A DNA stretch of 64,000 nt from Triplophysa rosa (lineage: Eukaryota > Chordata > Actinopteri > Cypriniformes > Nemacheilidae). This document shows positions 32,290 through 45,168 of the stretch, piece by piece (position 1 is the stretch's first letter; every line of letters starts with the position of its first letter). The position numbers were made by a program, and so were the translations under genes. A model generated the notes under the pieces. It worked only from the letters and a program-made list of their open reading frames with translations, searched no databases and had not been told where the DNA came from. The stretch is from assembly GCF_024868665.1 (NCBI RefSeq), contig NC_079898.1:23235364-23299363 (forward strand), read 5' to 3'.

Positions 32290-33933
32290 CAGAGGTGGAC
32301 AGTAACGAAGTAAATTTACCTGAGTACTGTACTTAAGTACACTTTTTGAGTATCTGTACTTTACTTGAGTATTATTTTTTCTGAGTACTTGTACTTTAAC
32401 TTCACTACATTTGAAAGACAAATATCATACTTTTTACTCCACTACATTTATAAAAAGGTCCAAAAGTAGAAAATGGTTTCTATGCAGCGGGGTTTCCTGT
32501 GTGCACAATTTATCTGGCTTGCGATCTGCCAGGACCTTTTACTGTTGCCAAGTATTTCAGTTTTTCTAAGCTCGCGGTTTTCCGGCAGGCTTTGAATGGC
32601 CATTTGGCAGATTTTTTTAACGCAAATCTGGCAACTCTGGGATCTTCCCCGCTAAACTAATGTAAACGTAGGCGCTGCTACATCGTTGATAGCGCTCTGA
32701 AAAGGCAAATAGAACATTAAAAGAGGAAAAAGGCACATGTTAAAGTGTGGTGTAATCATCTGTGGGTTACGATCAGTCAAAGATCATAGAAACATTGTCA
32801 TGAAAATGATCGGCATAACGGCTAAACGGTAAATAAGCATCACATACACCTTGAGCTACACGTGCCTGTTAACTTCTGATCTGCTGCTATATCATTTAAA
32901 GCGATTTGGAAATGAATGATGTTTTTACTGAAGTAACTATAGTTGAAGTATTCCTGTTGAAATAAAAACAATAGAACCCTGCCCAAAATACAACATAAAA
33001 TGTAATGGATTTAATGGTTATAAATGGGAATTGTACTATGGATACTATGTTGTCTACTTGTATGTGATGGATTCTATTGGTGGGATGGTAAATCCTATTT
33101 GAATAAAACCCAAAACACACTACAAAGAGGAATTTAATTTAAAAATCTCATTCTAATTAAAAAATTCATTGTTTTTTTTCAGCAGGGATGGTATTTGCAT
33201 TAAAACCACAGTATCCACAAATTTACCATTTTCTAAATATAGGAACCATACTCCAATTAATAATCTTTAGTAAAACCACAGCAACTAAACATACCATAGT
33301 TTCATTATATTCATTATTATACTAGCTATAGTTTATGTTTGTAGTTAAATTATGGTAATAAGTCCAACAAACACATGGCTTCTACACTTGACTATTTACA
33401 AGAACCTTATTACTTACTGGTAAATTGCTGCTAAAACTGGTAAAGGGATTATACAAAATAAAAGAACACTGCTCATAAATACATATAGGCCTAGGGGGCT
33501 AATGAGGATAATAGGCTAAATGATCATACAGGATTATATCTAAACTAAACATATGTGTGCTAAACATATAAAGCTCTTAAAGGAGAGCTTTGCCCCCATT
33601 GACTTTCCATAGTAGGAATAAAAACTACTATGGAAAGTCAATGGGGGCAAATTTTGAAGTGAACTAATCCTTTAATACCACTGATACTGTGAGCTACTCA
33701 GTGTATTCAGTAGGGTGCTTCAGAGGCACAAGGTATATGACAATAAAATATGCACAACTGACATAAAGGAAATTTACTTTTAATACTTGAGTACTTTTAA
33801 AAGCACGTACTTCTGTACTTTTACTTAAGTAAGAATCTGTCTTTACAACTTTTACTTGTAGTGGAGTAATATTTGACCAGTAGTATCTGTACTTTCACTC
33901 AAGTAAGGAAGTTGTGTACTTCGTCCACCTCTG
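32290..33933. mobile_element. Non-autonomous hAT element, CAGAGGTGGAC family
   Basis: The exact 8-bp duplication CTTAATCC lies at 32282-32289 and 33934-33941. The ends CAGAGGTGGACAGTAACGAA and CTTCGTCCACCTCTG are inverted. Subterminal repeats such as GTACTTAAGTA and ACTTGAGTA occur in both arms, as expected of transposase-binding repeats. At 1644 bp it carries no transposase frame. A 91-bp TTAA MITE sits inside. Confidence 0.94.
33581..33671. mobile_element. 91-bp deletion form of the TTAA-family MITE
   Basis: TTAA occurs on both sides (33577-33580, 33672-33675). GCCCCCATTGACTTTCCATA is directly mirrored by TATGGAAAGTCAATGGGGGC around a short loop, with decayed AGTTCACC-type ends. It is a nearly perfect hairpin. 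Confidence 0.85.
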
Positions 33934-33941
33934 CTTAATCC

Positions 33942-35284
33942 TCAGCAAATATGGTCGAACACTAATTTGAAATTAAACCTAAATTATAGTCAATTATACT
34001 CGAACACCTCCTCCCCTCTACGGGTCAAACATCAAGTTTATGAGATTTTTATCACCTGCCAGGCAAAAGCAAGCCAAAGAAACTGATACACCACTAAATG
34101 CACAAAAAGTTAAAATTAGGAGTTTGTTCGAATCACAAAAGCATGAGCCTTAACACATGTTTACATCACAACATTTCCACAGTCCGTAAAGCCGCTCTCC
34201 ATCACTTTATCACCAAAACAACACAAGCAAAGAAGATAATTACTAGACCAAACAGAAACTGTCCTTAACTGCACTAACTGCGCTTCTGAAAGCCCGCGTG
34301 GCCACTTCCCGACAGCTTCTGAATCAGTCTGAAGTTGTAAGAGTGTAAATGAGCCTTCACATCTCTTCTTCATTAGAGCAACGTAATTGAGCACTCCACA
34401 ATGATGAGAAGAGGAGGAGGGCCTGATGACATCACGAGGAGAAGGTCAAGTCTTCAGACAACACTTCAGAGGCCTGTCTGGATTAATTGGCCCTGCGAGA
34501 AAACACGAGATCTGTTAGAAGAGCCGTGGTGACTAAACACTTTCTGACCCGCGGTTAAGCGTGCAGAGATTCACATATGCGAAACTGTTATTACAAAGCG
34601 AGCAATCTCTCGGGGTAGTAAAGATGCGCTCATCAGAGAGCAAAGCGTTCATAATTATTGCCCTCTGACATAGAAATGGGTTGGAGATTACGCCAGCGAG
34701 ACAAGAAGAATAGAACAATTTTATGCGGCGTTAGGAGACGACAGCACAAACAGATCCTTCACACTCATAATCACACTTGTCATCAAGGGCGAGGAGATCT
34801 TTCATGGTATAAAACAGTTTTCAGCATGTCAGCTGTGTTGTTGTGGTCTTTTATTTATCACAGGGCTTGCGAGGCAGAACTGTATTGATACTCCACAAAC
34901 ATTCTCCTCGGGGGTTTCTTCTGATTGTTCTGACAACAGCTGTGATGAGGCTGAAATAAAGTCTATAACTGATATGAAGCTAAAGTCAAAACAGAGTTAA
35001 AATCGACATCTTTAACTTGCCTAATTGATGTTTTTCATATGTGTATAATTCATTGGTGCACACACAGTGATTCACAGAAAAAGACAGTTTTAAAGAAATT
35101 GTTACAGAAAACTATCATAACTTGCTTTTTTCTGGAAATGTCTTTTCCCATGATCTTGTTTGGGCGCTGTAGGATTAAAATAATGTCAACAAACAGACAA
35201 CCAAAGTACTGTTAGCAGCATTGTGTTACACGGTTTGAAAGGGAACGCACATACTGATTAAAAAATTATACCTTTCAATGCATT
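33942..35284. other. Unique DNA, no gene seen
   Basis: Around 34380-34700 the sequence is GC-richer and purine-rich (GAGAAGAGGAGGAGGGCC). It has no coding signature, but could be conserved non-coding DNA. Confidence 0.45.
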
Positions 35285-35288
35285 TTAA

Positions 35289-35574
35289 AGGTCCATATAC
35301 GTATGTATACATTTTTTGGAGGATCTATTGACAGAAATGCAATATAATATACATAACTATGTGTTCAGAGGTGTATAAAGTCCTTACATAATGCTTTGTT
35401 TTTATTACCTTAGAATGAGCTATCCTTCGGAGAAGAAGCGAAAATGTGACAACATCTTTGTCCTGTGTCAGCCACCATAGTGCTTCGAATGTGAGGGCGA
35501 GGGGATGGAGTGAGCCGTTGGTTGCAATTCGCAACCTCACCACTAGATGCCACTAAATTTCTTACACTGGACCT
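35289..35574. mobile_element. AGGTCCAATGTG-type MITE
   Basis: TTAA is on both sides (35285-35288, 35575-35578), with ends AGGTCCATAT and ACACTGGACCT inverted. The inner motifs AGAAGCGAAAA and GCAACCTCACCACTAGATGC are shared with 18.9-21.1 and 55.2 kb. The middle is shortened relative to the 55.2 kb copy. Confidence 0.9.
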
Positions 35575-35578
35575 TTAA

Positions 35579-36404
35579 CCAAAACCACTCAACTGCAATT
35601 TGATTGATATGACTTAAAATACACAACAGTAAAACAAGATTTTTGAAAAAAATGTCATCTTTTTTGCAAATGAACACTGAATTTATTTTGGATTCTGGTA
35701 TGTAACGCACACTTTATTCTATCCAATTAATTCATAAGTGATACAATCGTGCTGCTGTTTCTTTCCATTTAGTTTTTTTATATGTCCCGATTTATCAATT
35801 CTCTACGATGTCGATATTGATATGTTTAAAAGCCTGAAGCCTGTTGTCCCCCGTCACTCTCAAGCAGAGAAACAAAGATCATTCGCGTTCACATGAACAA
35901 ACTGCAAAAGCTGCTTTGCATGTCAAGATCATTTGACTCTTTGCCTCATAACCATATTGCTGAAATAAAACTTTCCTGACACATCAGTCATTCAGAGAAA
36001 TACAGAAGTGTCAAACTGTGACAGGAGTATGTTCGGAGAACTTTGAGAAATAATGCAAAACAGGTTTCAGACAAAAAAATAAACTCAGTTGTTTTGTATG
36101 CAGATAGTGGGATGCTGTACAACAACTAAACATCTAATAATGTTAGACATAACCTACGATATTAGTTTACGCAACACGCACCACTCATGTTTAGGCAATT
36201 TAGAGGTCACAATTCTGTCCGAACAGGTGAGTAAATTATGACAGAAATTATATGTCTCTTTCACATTTGAACTGCGCTCAAATAGCAAAGATAGACTAAA
36301 ATAAAACCAACAACATCAAATTTCATTCAAGAACTGAATTACAAAAAGTAAAAATAAAAGTACCTTAAAAGTCCACATGTTTTAATCTTCTATTTATTCT
36401 GGTT
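35579..36404. other. Unique DNA, no gene seen
   Basis: Nothing recognised. Confidence 0.5.
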
Positions 36405-36408
36405 TTAA

Positions 36409-36885
36409 AGGGGTCATATGACACGGCTAAAACGAATATTTTCATTTGTTTTAGATATAATGTAATGTGTATACACGATTTAAGGTTAAAAAACGCTGTA
36501 TTTTCCACATACCGTGCATGTTTGTATCTCCTCTTTGCCCCGCCCTCTGAAACGTGCAGATTTTTTACAAAGCTCCTTTCTCTGAAAAGCGAGGTGTGCT
36601 ATGATTGGCCAATTAACCAGTGCGTAGTGATTGGTCGAATACTGCAAGTGTGTGATGGAAATGTAACACCTCTTACCATATTTGGAACATCATGTTCCCA
36701 AGCAATTGTACTGACAGTGTGGTTACACGAGGCGTTTCAGGCAGGTCTGGGTGAGCATTCGCTTTTAGATAGAATGCATCTTTTGTTCAGACACTTTCAT
36801 TTTTGCAATTTTACATGTCTAATACATGCATGGCCAACTTATAACTCACCAAAGACACAGAAAAACATCGCGCCATGTGACCCCT
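36409..36885. mobile_element. TTAA-flanked MITE with AGGGGTCATATGAC termini
   Basis: TTAA at 36405-36408 and 36886-36889. The ends AGGGGTCATATGAC and CATGTGACCCCT are inverted. 477 bp. It spans a 144-codon frame (36465-36899) with no protein resemblance. A familiar fish MITE type, Kolobok- or piggyBac-like by target. Confidence 0.9.
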
Positions 36886-36889
36886 TTAA

Positions 36890-37866
36890 GAATGAATAAC
36901 AGCATTTGGGTTCAGAATGCCAGAATCGAATATCATATTTGACTAATATCAGCTGTACGGACACTCTTTTCAGACAGAATGTCCATATGTTAATTCATGA
37001 CATGCCTCACCCTAACCATGCCCGTTTTCATGTAAAAGTGTTTTTTACGTTGTCTGAGGAAAAATAGTAGTGATTTTCTGGAAAGGAGGAGGATCCAGAC
37101 AGATTTCTGAAAGTGCAAAATAGTCTCATCTTTTCTCACTTTGTCAACAACCTGCTGCTTACTGTCTCTCAGAGTTTCTCCATCTCACTTACACATAAAA
37201 CATTCATAACTGAGATGGGAGATGAAAGAAGAGAATTGGGTAAAAATAAAGCAAAGAGAGATGAAGAGGAAGCAGAGAGAGAGACAGAGACAGTTCTCTC
37301 CGGAGTAAGTCTCTCTCAGTGATTGCCATGTGAAAGTATAGACATGGTCTTACAAAGGAAGCAGCAAACATAGACTTATCATAATCCTGACACATAATAC
37401 ACGAGACTGCACATTCTGCAAGGTGTGAGAAAAAAGAACGCATTTTTAAACCAAATATAATAACATGTTAGAGTGTAATGCCTCTGGTGCACAACAAAGG
37501 AAAGCTTTGCTTCTTTAGCAGTTTTTAGGGATAGAGTTCATTGTAGTGGGGACAGAGCTTATGGTCACAGGAAATATAAGGTTTTGAGTCAAATTGCATA
37601 TGTTTGTTTTCTCTTGTAATGGTTTTGGAGCTGTTGGCTAAATCCTAAGTAATCTGCATATTGTCGCTGTTGGGCGGAAAGTTGTATCTTAACGTTTTAA
37701 GGAACTGGAAAAAAACACTGTATTTTTAAATAAAAGTTAGTTTTTAATACTTTACATTGGTAAACAAATTTTGCAAAGCCCATAGACGAACATGAAGGGT
37801 GACCAACAGCAATAATTTATGAAACACGATCAACGATATATGTTGATATAAGGTTTCCGGCCATAT
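36890..37866. other. Unique DNA, no gene seen
   Basis: A purine-rich patch (GAGAGAGACAGAGACAG) lies near 37275. Nothing else recognised. Confidence 0.5.
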
Positions 37867-38071
37867 TATAGACCACTTCAGAAGACGTAAACAACGCTGG
37901 TCCAACACTCGTCAAGAATAACTTCCTGTTTCAGCTTTTAAAACTATACACAAACATTTGAAATGTCTGAAGAAACCATCTATAACCGAATCAAAATTTT
38001 AGACCAATATAAAAAAGACATTAAATAAATAAAAACTGAATCAGTGTTTACATCTTATAAATTGGTCTATA
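37867..38071. mobile_element. 205-bp MITE with TAGACCACTTC termini, copy 2
   Basis: It begins TATAGACCACTTCAGAAGAC and ends with the mirrored GTGTTTACATC...TTGGTCTATA. It matches 3979-4184 across both arms, with divergence in the centre. Confidence 0.85.
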
Positions 38072-38251
38072 GGTATATTTCACAGATTTGCTTAATGGGA
38101 CTCGGTGTTATAATCCCACTATTTCAGGACAGTTGAATTTCCCAATAGGACATTTCCCACGCCTTATGCATGACAGGGGGTAGCAGACAGTCAAGAATAT
38201 GAATAGAGGAAAGAAGGTCTGAGGTTTCACTGGGTTCATCGGGTAGGCATC

Positions 38252-38754
38252 TGTCATGATTCTGCCCTCTCTTGTCACGCTTTTTGAGCCTTGAGGCAGA
38301 ATCATGACAGACCCACATGTTTCATGTGGAGAGAGGTATTTTTTGTCCTTATGGCTTTCCATACACTCTCTCCGGTCTCGTCTCTGTTCCCGCCCTCTCG
38401 TCTCCTCATTATTGCTCGTTTATTGTTTCATGCCCTTCACCTGTTACCCTCTTGATTTGATCCAGTATTTAATGCCCTTGTGTCTTCTGTCTTGTGCTGA
38501 TTCATTTCGATTCCTTTGTTTCATGTTCTCTCGTGTGGTCTTGTTCCAGAGTCTAGTTAGTTGTTTCTTTTGCCTAGTGTTACCTGTAGTTGAGTCTTAC
38601 GTAGTTAGTTCATGTTCCGGTTTACTCGTCTTGCTTTACCGGTTGTTCTCAATGTTTTACCCCCTTGGGTTTTTTATTTTGCCTTATTAAAGTTGTGTTA
38701 CCCCTTTATCCGCTGTCTGCGTCTGGGTCCGTCCCTCGTGTGCAAATCGTGACA
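38252..38754 (+). mobile_element. Solo LTR
   Basis: It begins TGTCATGATTCTGCC and ends AATCGTGACA, with a TATTTAAT TATA-like motif (about 38466) followed by ATTAAAGTTGTGTTACCCC (near 38686). The latter parallels ATTAAAGTCTTGTGTTAACC in the 7.8 kb element, so the LTRs are distant relatives. The first 60 bp form an inverted repeat (TGTCATGATTCTGCC...GGCAGAATCATGACA). No matching 5-bp duplication is visible (GCATC versus GGCCT). No internal region remains, consistent with LTR-LTR recombination. Its 128-codon frame is not a protein. Confidence 0.82.
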
Positions 38755-39012
38755 GGCCTCCTCTGTGTTTGGGGGATAAATGATTATAGAAATACATAGC
38801 ATACTTACCTTTCCTTTCCATTATCGGAGATACATCTCATGAGTTGTGTGTGCCACTTTCATCACATCACATTATCCTGGGTGAAAGTTGCCTTTTGATG
38901 AGGTGCTGCTGATAATGCCCTTTGTATGGTTCCCATCAATGCGACACATCGTCAGTTGTGCACCTCAGCCTCATTGGGTGTTGGTAAATATTTTAGATAA
39001 ATACATCACATG

Positions 39013-40827
39013 CAGGCCCGGATTAAGAACTCAGAGGCCCCTGGGCACAAGTGTTTTATGGACCCCCCCATACACACACATGCGCACAATAAAGTTTTAA
39101 ATTAGCCTAGGGTACTATGTGTATGAAACACCTCTATGTTTCAGGATTACAGGATTATATTGACAAGTTACAAACTATGATCACAACCTGAAGGACAATA
39201 TCAACACCTGTACAAATCCTCCATCATACAGGATATACACCACATGATTGCAACAAGGCCTTCCTGGACCAGCAACAACAATATTAAGACCTTTCCCTGA
39301 ATACTGTAACTCACTGGCATATTCAAGCACACACTACCACACCTCAACCTTTTAATTCAGTTCTATCAGATTCTTCCATAATTCAACACAAACATGCCAG
39401 ATTCACAAAACTGTTCTTAAGAGAAAATATAAGAACTTTCTTCAGATAAATTACAGAAAGTTCTTAAAAAATATTCTTAAATTCAATTCTAAAATACTGT
39501 ATTTCCATCTTAATTTTTTCAAAGACTAAACGGGCAGGGCAGTCTTTGTCAATGATTATACTACAAGAGTAATTTGTCCATTTGTTAAACTTTATTTGTG
39601 TAACAAGCACCTCGCGACTCGCGTTATTATGTAAGCGTGTAATGTGTTACAGTAAACGACATTAACAAGTATTATAAGTATACTTCTTTAGCATATATAT
39701 TATGACATCATCATATATATATTTTAAACATTTTGCAATGTATGTAAAAGCACTGTGGATTATCTAATAATGAAGGCTAAATATTGGTAACTTAAGGCAG
39801 TTACTGATCAACATTATATCAATATAAAATAATTCACAAAAGTGATGGAAACGCCAAATTTCGAATTAAAAACGCTTAATTCGCAAAAAAGTTTTTATGC
39901 TCGCTTGAGGTGGTTTTTCATTTTTGCGAAAAAGGTTTATGCGAATAATGGGAGATGGAAACGCATTTGCCGAATAAATTCCTCCAAAAACTCACCTAAC
40001 TGCACTATGAGACGGCCGGTGTAACCTGACTAACCAGTGTAATGATCTTGTGACACAGCATCAGAAATGTTGTGATGGTCATTCTTAAACGCCTGAGCAA
40101 AGTCGTCAAGTATTTCTGTAATTGCCTCTTAGAACTATCAGGACTGTGTTTCCCGAACAGCAGGCATCCACAAAAGCAGCGCATTTATTGAGTTTTCTAA
40201 TCGTCTGTTTGCGCAAGTATTATTATATTTGAAAACTATTATATTCAGTGGCTTCTCTTACTTTTCTTACTGATATTTAGTGCCAGTTTATTAGGAAGTG
40301 ACGGTTGACTAGTTGGATGGAAACGGTGCTTATTCGCAAATGTTTTATGCGATATTCCAATTTTGCGCATAAGCTAAATTGGCAATTTTGGATGGAAACC
40401 CGGCTAGTGACAGGTTGTTGGAAACGCTCTTTTGTACTCATTTTATTCACAAGTTACCTGTCGTACGGTGCTGCTGCTTCCTGCCGGGAAAGAGAGACCT
40501 CGCGCTGGTGGGGCAGCACTGGCAACATTTTCCCACTGAATGAAAGCTAAGGTTTATCCAAAAAGTCGCTAGATTTGTCGCTATGCGCTTCTTCTAAACA
40601 AAAGCCGCTGGAGGGCTCGTAAAAGTGATTAAATCAAAAGACAGACTTCCTAATTTAGAAACACTGTTTTGTGTGTGCACCTCCATGTGCGCGGGAGAGA
40701 GAAGCGCACGGCAGAATGAATATGGCGTAAACGCTGTTATGTGAAAATGTTCTCCCTTGCCTGGGCCCCAAGCGCGCATGGGCCCCTGGGCCTGTGCCCA
40801 TAATGCCCATTGGATAATCCGGCCCTG
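39013..40827. mobile_element. 1.8-kb non-autonomous hAT element
   Basis: The exact 8-bp duplication ATCACATG lies at 39005-39012 and 40828-40835. The ends CAGGCCCGGATTAAGAACTC and TGGATAATCCGGCCCTG are inverted. Both subterminal regions are rich in GGGCCCCTGGG. No transposase frame is recognisable. An inner AT-rich block is probably another insertion. Confidence 0.94.
39836..40440. repeat. GATGGAAACG-rich block inside the hAT element
   Basis: GATGGAAACG recurs at about 39844, 39954 and 40316, with mirrored TTATTCGCAAA / TTTGCGAATAA-like partners. It resembles a nested MITE, but I cannot fix its ends or target duplication. Confidence 0.5.
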
Positions 40828-40835
40828 ATCACATG

Positions 40836-41477
40836 TCAACTAAAGACTGAAAAAAACGTAAAATTAACTACACATCCTAAATAGCAATAACTATTAATAA
40901 ATTCTGTCCTAAAGAAAATTACACCAATTACAAAAAGATGAGGTTTAATTTGTCAATTTCTAATTTGAATGAAACAGAATTTGCATTGACAACAACAAAG
41001 AGGTCGAAACAAGTGTCGAACTGCATGCAATATATGCAAATAGCCCAAACAGATGTCATATCAAAGCCAATGGAGGCATTTAATCAATCACAATTACTAA
41101 TTAGATGATTACCCAAACTAATCCTAGACTGAATCTGGCATGTTTCCAATACTGCCATCCGTCTCAGAATCGCACTGACATCAGCAGCGCAACACACAGT
41201 GTCCAGTCCCTCATTTGACAATCTATAAACCAATAGTGAAAACTAGACCTTCCTTCAAACAAGCGATGATAACTGCGCAACCACGGGGAGTTTTGAAGCT
41301 ATACAGAAATGAATCTTATTTTAGTTCAATGGTAGCCTGATGATTATGAATATGCTACAATGCACAAGGACAGACTCAACAAATAAGTAGCGCCAGAAGT
41401 CCCTCGAGTCTGATGCAACGAAAACACAAGGAAATAAATGACAGATTTGGCACAGATAGTTTCTGCTGAGGCATATG
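40836..41477. other. Unique DNA, no gene seen
   Basis: Nothing recognised. Confidence 0.5.
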
Positions 41478-41560
41478 GGCTGTCACGATCGTGAAAGCTC
41501 AGCCGATGATTAATTGTCATGTCAACAAGCGTGATTAATGATTTAATTGTTTTTGTTCGT
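41478..41560. repeat. GGGCTGTCACGAT-type MITE fragment
   Basis: GGGCTGTCACGATCGTGAAA, then GATGATTAATTGTCATGTCA and GCGTGATTAATGATT resemble the end of a fish hAT-type MITE. Only one end is seen. Confidence 0.5.
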
Positions 41561-42424
41561 GTCAGTGTACCCATTCACAGCAAGATGCCATTATGTATGG
41601 TATAATCATATCATGTATGATTTTAATCTCTCCAAATTTGAATATTTTTGTGTTATACTGTATCATTGACTGAATTGGAATATGCATGAAGGTTAATGTG
41701 CACAATAATTGTGGTCATCTCAAAAACAAATTATCCTGCCGGAAGACAGAAGTTAACTCAACTTTTATAGACTCACCAATCTGACTAAAGTTATGTAACA
41801 CATGCAGAGCCGCAGGGTCATATCTGACAGATTGTTCCCGACCTGCAGTCTCCGGTTGAAGGTTATGTTTCCAATCTCCTGAAAAAAGCATTAAAAGATT
41901 GAATTTTTAAGCTTCTGGGAGAGAACTATACCTGTTAACATACACATTGAGCAATAACCTCTACAATCCTACAATTACCAAAAATCTTCTCTTAACATTT
42001 AGCACACAAATAAAGGTTTATCTTCATCATTCTTGTATTTCAGTCATTTTAAAAACAGACTTCCATTTATCTAAAGCTTTTATCCAATGTGAGCTGCTTG
42101 GAAAATGAATGTTCCATTAAGATACCTTGAGCATAATTTTTCTTAACTTGCTTATGTTTTCTATACAACCTGCATGCCGGCCATCGTGCTAATGTCTAGT
42201 TGAATGTAGAGACAGAGAATTAGAGCCAATCACTTGAGTCGTACATGTCATGTGACTAATTACTAAATAAATGACAATGCTAACTGAGTGTTTTTATACC
42301 TCTCGTTCTTTAGCCATTCTCATTAGACTAACACAGTCATTTTTACAGTACTACAGTCAAACATTACTGCAACAACACTTTATATTTAAATCCACAGTTA
42401 CACATTATTTTGATAGTCCACTTT
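41561..42424. other. Unique DNA with one retroposon-tail trace
   Basis: CCATTTATCTAAAGCTTTTA at about 42064 resembles the reversed AAAAGCGTCTGCTAAATG tail motif. Nothing else recognised. Confidence 0.45.
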
Positions 42425-42888
42425 ATAAGTAATTTTGGCTGTCTCATTCGCAAAATCCTTCCAGTGCACTGAAACGTTCGTTCCCTAAAAATTCCCACAA
42501 TGCACCACAAAAACTATGTTCGCTTACCGGAAATCACGTTATGTTATTTTTAAACAAACGTTGCTAAACAGGCAGGCAACACAATCTACTTAACAGTTCA
42601 ATTTAATAATCTACCAAATGTGTGCACTGATATGTAACAGAATAATGAACGTGTACTGAAATACTTCAACCAGTATTTAAAAAATAAAGTCAGAGATATG
42701 TCGGTTTTGCCGATTGTTGATTAATACCAGCTGTGAATTATCACAATGTGCTCACGCAGTCACGTCACAGGAAAATAAATTAACGGTGTCCCAATGTGAA
42801 GTGAGCCAAGGTCCTTACCAGTGCCCGAACCCGTGTTCACCATATACTGATTCACGACCTCGGGAACAAGGGAGCCAATCGAGACACA
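42425..42888. mobile_element. MITE with GGTGCGTCTCAATC-type termini, copy 1
   Basis: The right end, AGGGAGCCAATCGAGACACA, is the mirror of the left end preserved in copy 2 (52181 onward, GGGTGCGTCTCAATCAGCTC). Shared inner motifs are CCAGTGCACTGAAACG, CCCACAATGCA and ACACAATCTACTTAACA. The left end is decayed here. Harbinger-like by terminus, with no target duplication confirmed. Confidence 0.7.
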
Positions 42889-43061
42889 GGGTAACTCTCA
42901 GTGGAGTATTAGTAAAACATTAGTTTAAGGTTAGGAATAAAGTTATACAGTTATCTAAAATTAGTAAAATAAACAAAGTGGACTATTCAAATAAAGTGAT
43001 CCACCAATTCCACATCATCTAAAGGCAAAACATTTTTGTTTTGTTAACAGACGCACGCGCC

Positions 43062-43413
43062 TGGCCCGAAGTTAACTTGTTTATCAGTGTGGTTAGTGGC
43101 TATTAATATAACTATTTATATTTTATTCGATTTATATTATTATTAATTTATATCTATATTTTATTATACAATAATTGTATTAAATAAACACTTTGTTGAA
43201 TTTTATTGTATGTTAATTTTATTATATAAACAATAGTTGAATGGGTAGTGTCGCATTCAAGTTTAGCCAAATAACGGTTCTACTGGTAACCCAGCTAGAC
43301 ATATAACTTGCTAGCCAATGTAATTTACTTGTTATTTCTTTTGCTTGTTTTCAGAAACAATCTGCAGGGACTCTATTCTTTGCAGATGCGTACAGGAAGT
43401 TAAGTTTGGGCCA
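43062..43413. repeat. TGGCCCGAAGTTAACTT dispersed repeat
   Basis: TGGCCCGAAGTTAACTTGTT at the left is mirrored by GGAAGTTAAGTTTGGGCCA at the right, with a very AT-rich centre. Related to 31150-31377 and 1681-1765. Confidence 0.65.
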
Positions 43414-43449
43414 CAAATGCGTGTATGCGCAGTAACGTTTGTTTACGTT

Positions 43450-43860
43450 CACTGTAAAACTTTGCTGTAATTTCGCTGCAGGTTTGCCAGTAACTTACTG
43501 TTGATTTAATTTACAATATTGTTTTAAGCATAAACGTACCTAATTTATATATTTTTCTTTCATAAAACAAGACTAAATATCTTAGGTCACTTTTCTTGTT
43601 ATGTAAATGTATCATAATTTAAAATGTAATACATATTTTTACTAGAAAGCAGGACAAAAATGCTTAAGAAGAATGTCATTTTTTGCAGTGTTGCTGTGCT
43701 AATGCCAGTCTCTTCTTGCTCATCTTGAATCTCAAAAGTCAAAGTGTTTTAATTTTGATTAAAGTAATTGAAAACAGTATAAAGTAGTATTAAGCAGTAA
43801 TTAAATCTACAGTAAGTTACTGGCAAAACTGCTTCAAAACTACAGCAAAGTTTTACAGTG
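43450..43860. mobile_element. MITE with ~60-bp inverted ends (CACTGTAAAACTTTGCTGTA)
   Basis: CACTGTAAAACTTTGCTGTA...TTTGCCAGTAACTTACTGT is mirrored almost base for base by ACAGTAAGTTACTGGCAAAA...TACAGCAAAGTTTTACAGTG. 411 bp, non-coding centre. The target duplication is not obvious. Confidence 0.9.
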
Positions 43861-45168
43861 TTGTTACTTTGAGACCATCTATAAATTACAATTTATATAA
43901 TACAACAATCTTAGTTTTTTCCACATTATACTACAATGAGGTTTTGTGTGTGTCAGATGTGGTAAAAAGGCAGCAAAATGAATCTTCATTTTCATAAAGC
44001 AAACCACTTTATTTCTTTTAAGGAATGAAATGAGGATAGATATTTCTGTGGTAATTTAGATTCACCTGGTTAATTTCCCCCTCTGGTATCAATCCCAGTG
44101 CAATAACAAACACTGGTACAAGTTAGGATATCATGACTGTATAGTAAACCACAACAATTTCATGAAGACTTCATGCTCTACTTAATACAAATACCAAAAA
44201 GAAATATCCATAAGCAGGTCTGATTACAAAACAAATGAGCAAAATTCCCCACAGGATCTGATTTAATCAATTGCCGTTTTTTAGTACTCACTATTAATGG
44301 TGCCTGAATCCCCCAGGTGCTTCTTCAACATGAAGATTTTATTCTGTGATTAGATTAGCACTGCATGTCAGGTTCATTTCACATAACCGGAGCTCTCTAT
44401 GTCACGGTGCGATGTATCTAAAACAGAATTTTTATGGACTTCTGGCTGTAATGACAGATCCTATCACCTCAGAACAGGAGCTGTGGAGATCATCATCATC
44501 TCCAAGCCTTGTTCTTCCCCCTGTCAGAGCTGAAACTCATAATGAGAATCTGATCAGTCGCATTCACCCTTTCTTCTACTTCTGAGCTGCTCACCTTGAA
44601 AGATTCTTCGTCTTTATCATCACTGAGAGAATGTTTTCTCTTCCGTTCGTACAGAGCGATCTGCCCTTATTCATCACACAGGAACCGGAGCTCGTAAAGC
44701 AAACGCAATTTTTACTGACGTGCAGAACTGCCCATGCAGAGCTGGATCTAATTCTGGTAAAAAGGAAAGTTTGTTAGTTGCGGTAGGATTTTATGTAACG
44801 CGGTTTCGTAGGTCAGGACGAGGGAGATGGGATTGCACATTGTTGACAATCATTTTTCCAGTCGCCCCTCACAGAGCAGATTATATTTCATATAGAGATT
44901 GAGGCGGCAACCTTGACTCTGTGGAATAGCTGTTTTATCAGATTAGTTTTCTCAGAGGCATGCACACTATACCAGGGGTCTAAGGGTGCTTCAATCCAAT
45001 ATTTTAGGAACTGGTAAAAGGATTTTTCTTTTCTGATAAAAATAAAAACACGAGAAATAAGCAAGTTACACGAGCAATTACTGTGAAAGACTTCAGAGTA
45101 TCCAATTTGCATTTCTGAAAAGCTAAAACTGTTCATGCTAGGCTGTATTTTTTATTAGCATCAAACTC
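43861..45168. other. Unique DNA, no gene seen
   Basis: Nothing recognised; short frames only. Confidence 0.5.

Noticed and set aside
36465..36899. A 144-codon frame
   Set aside because: It lies almost entirely inside a TTAA-flanked MITE and resembles no protein.
38304..38690. A 128-codon hydrophobic frame
   Set aside because: It lies in the U3/R region of a solo LTR; its hydrophobicity comes from T-rich sequence.
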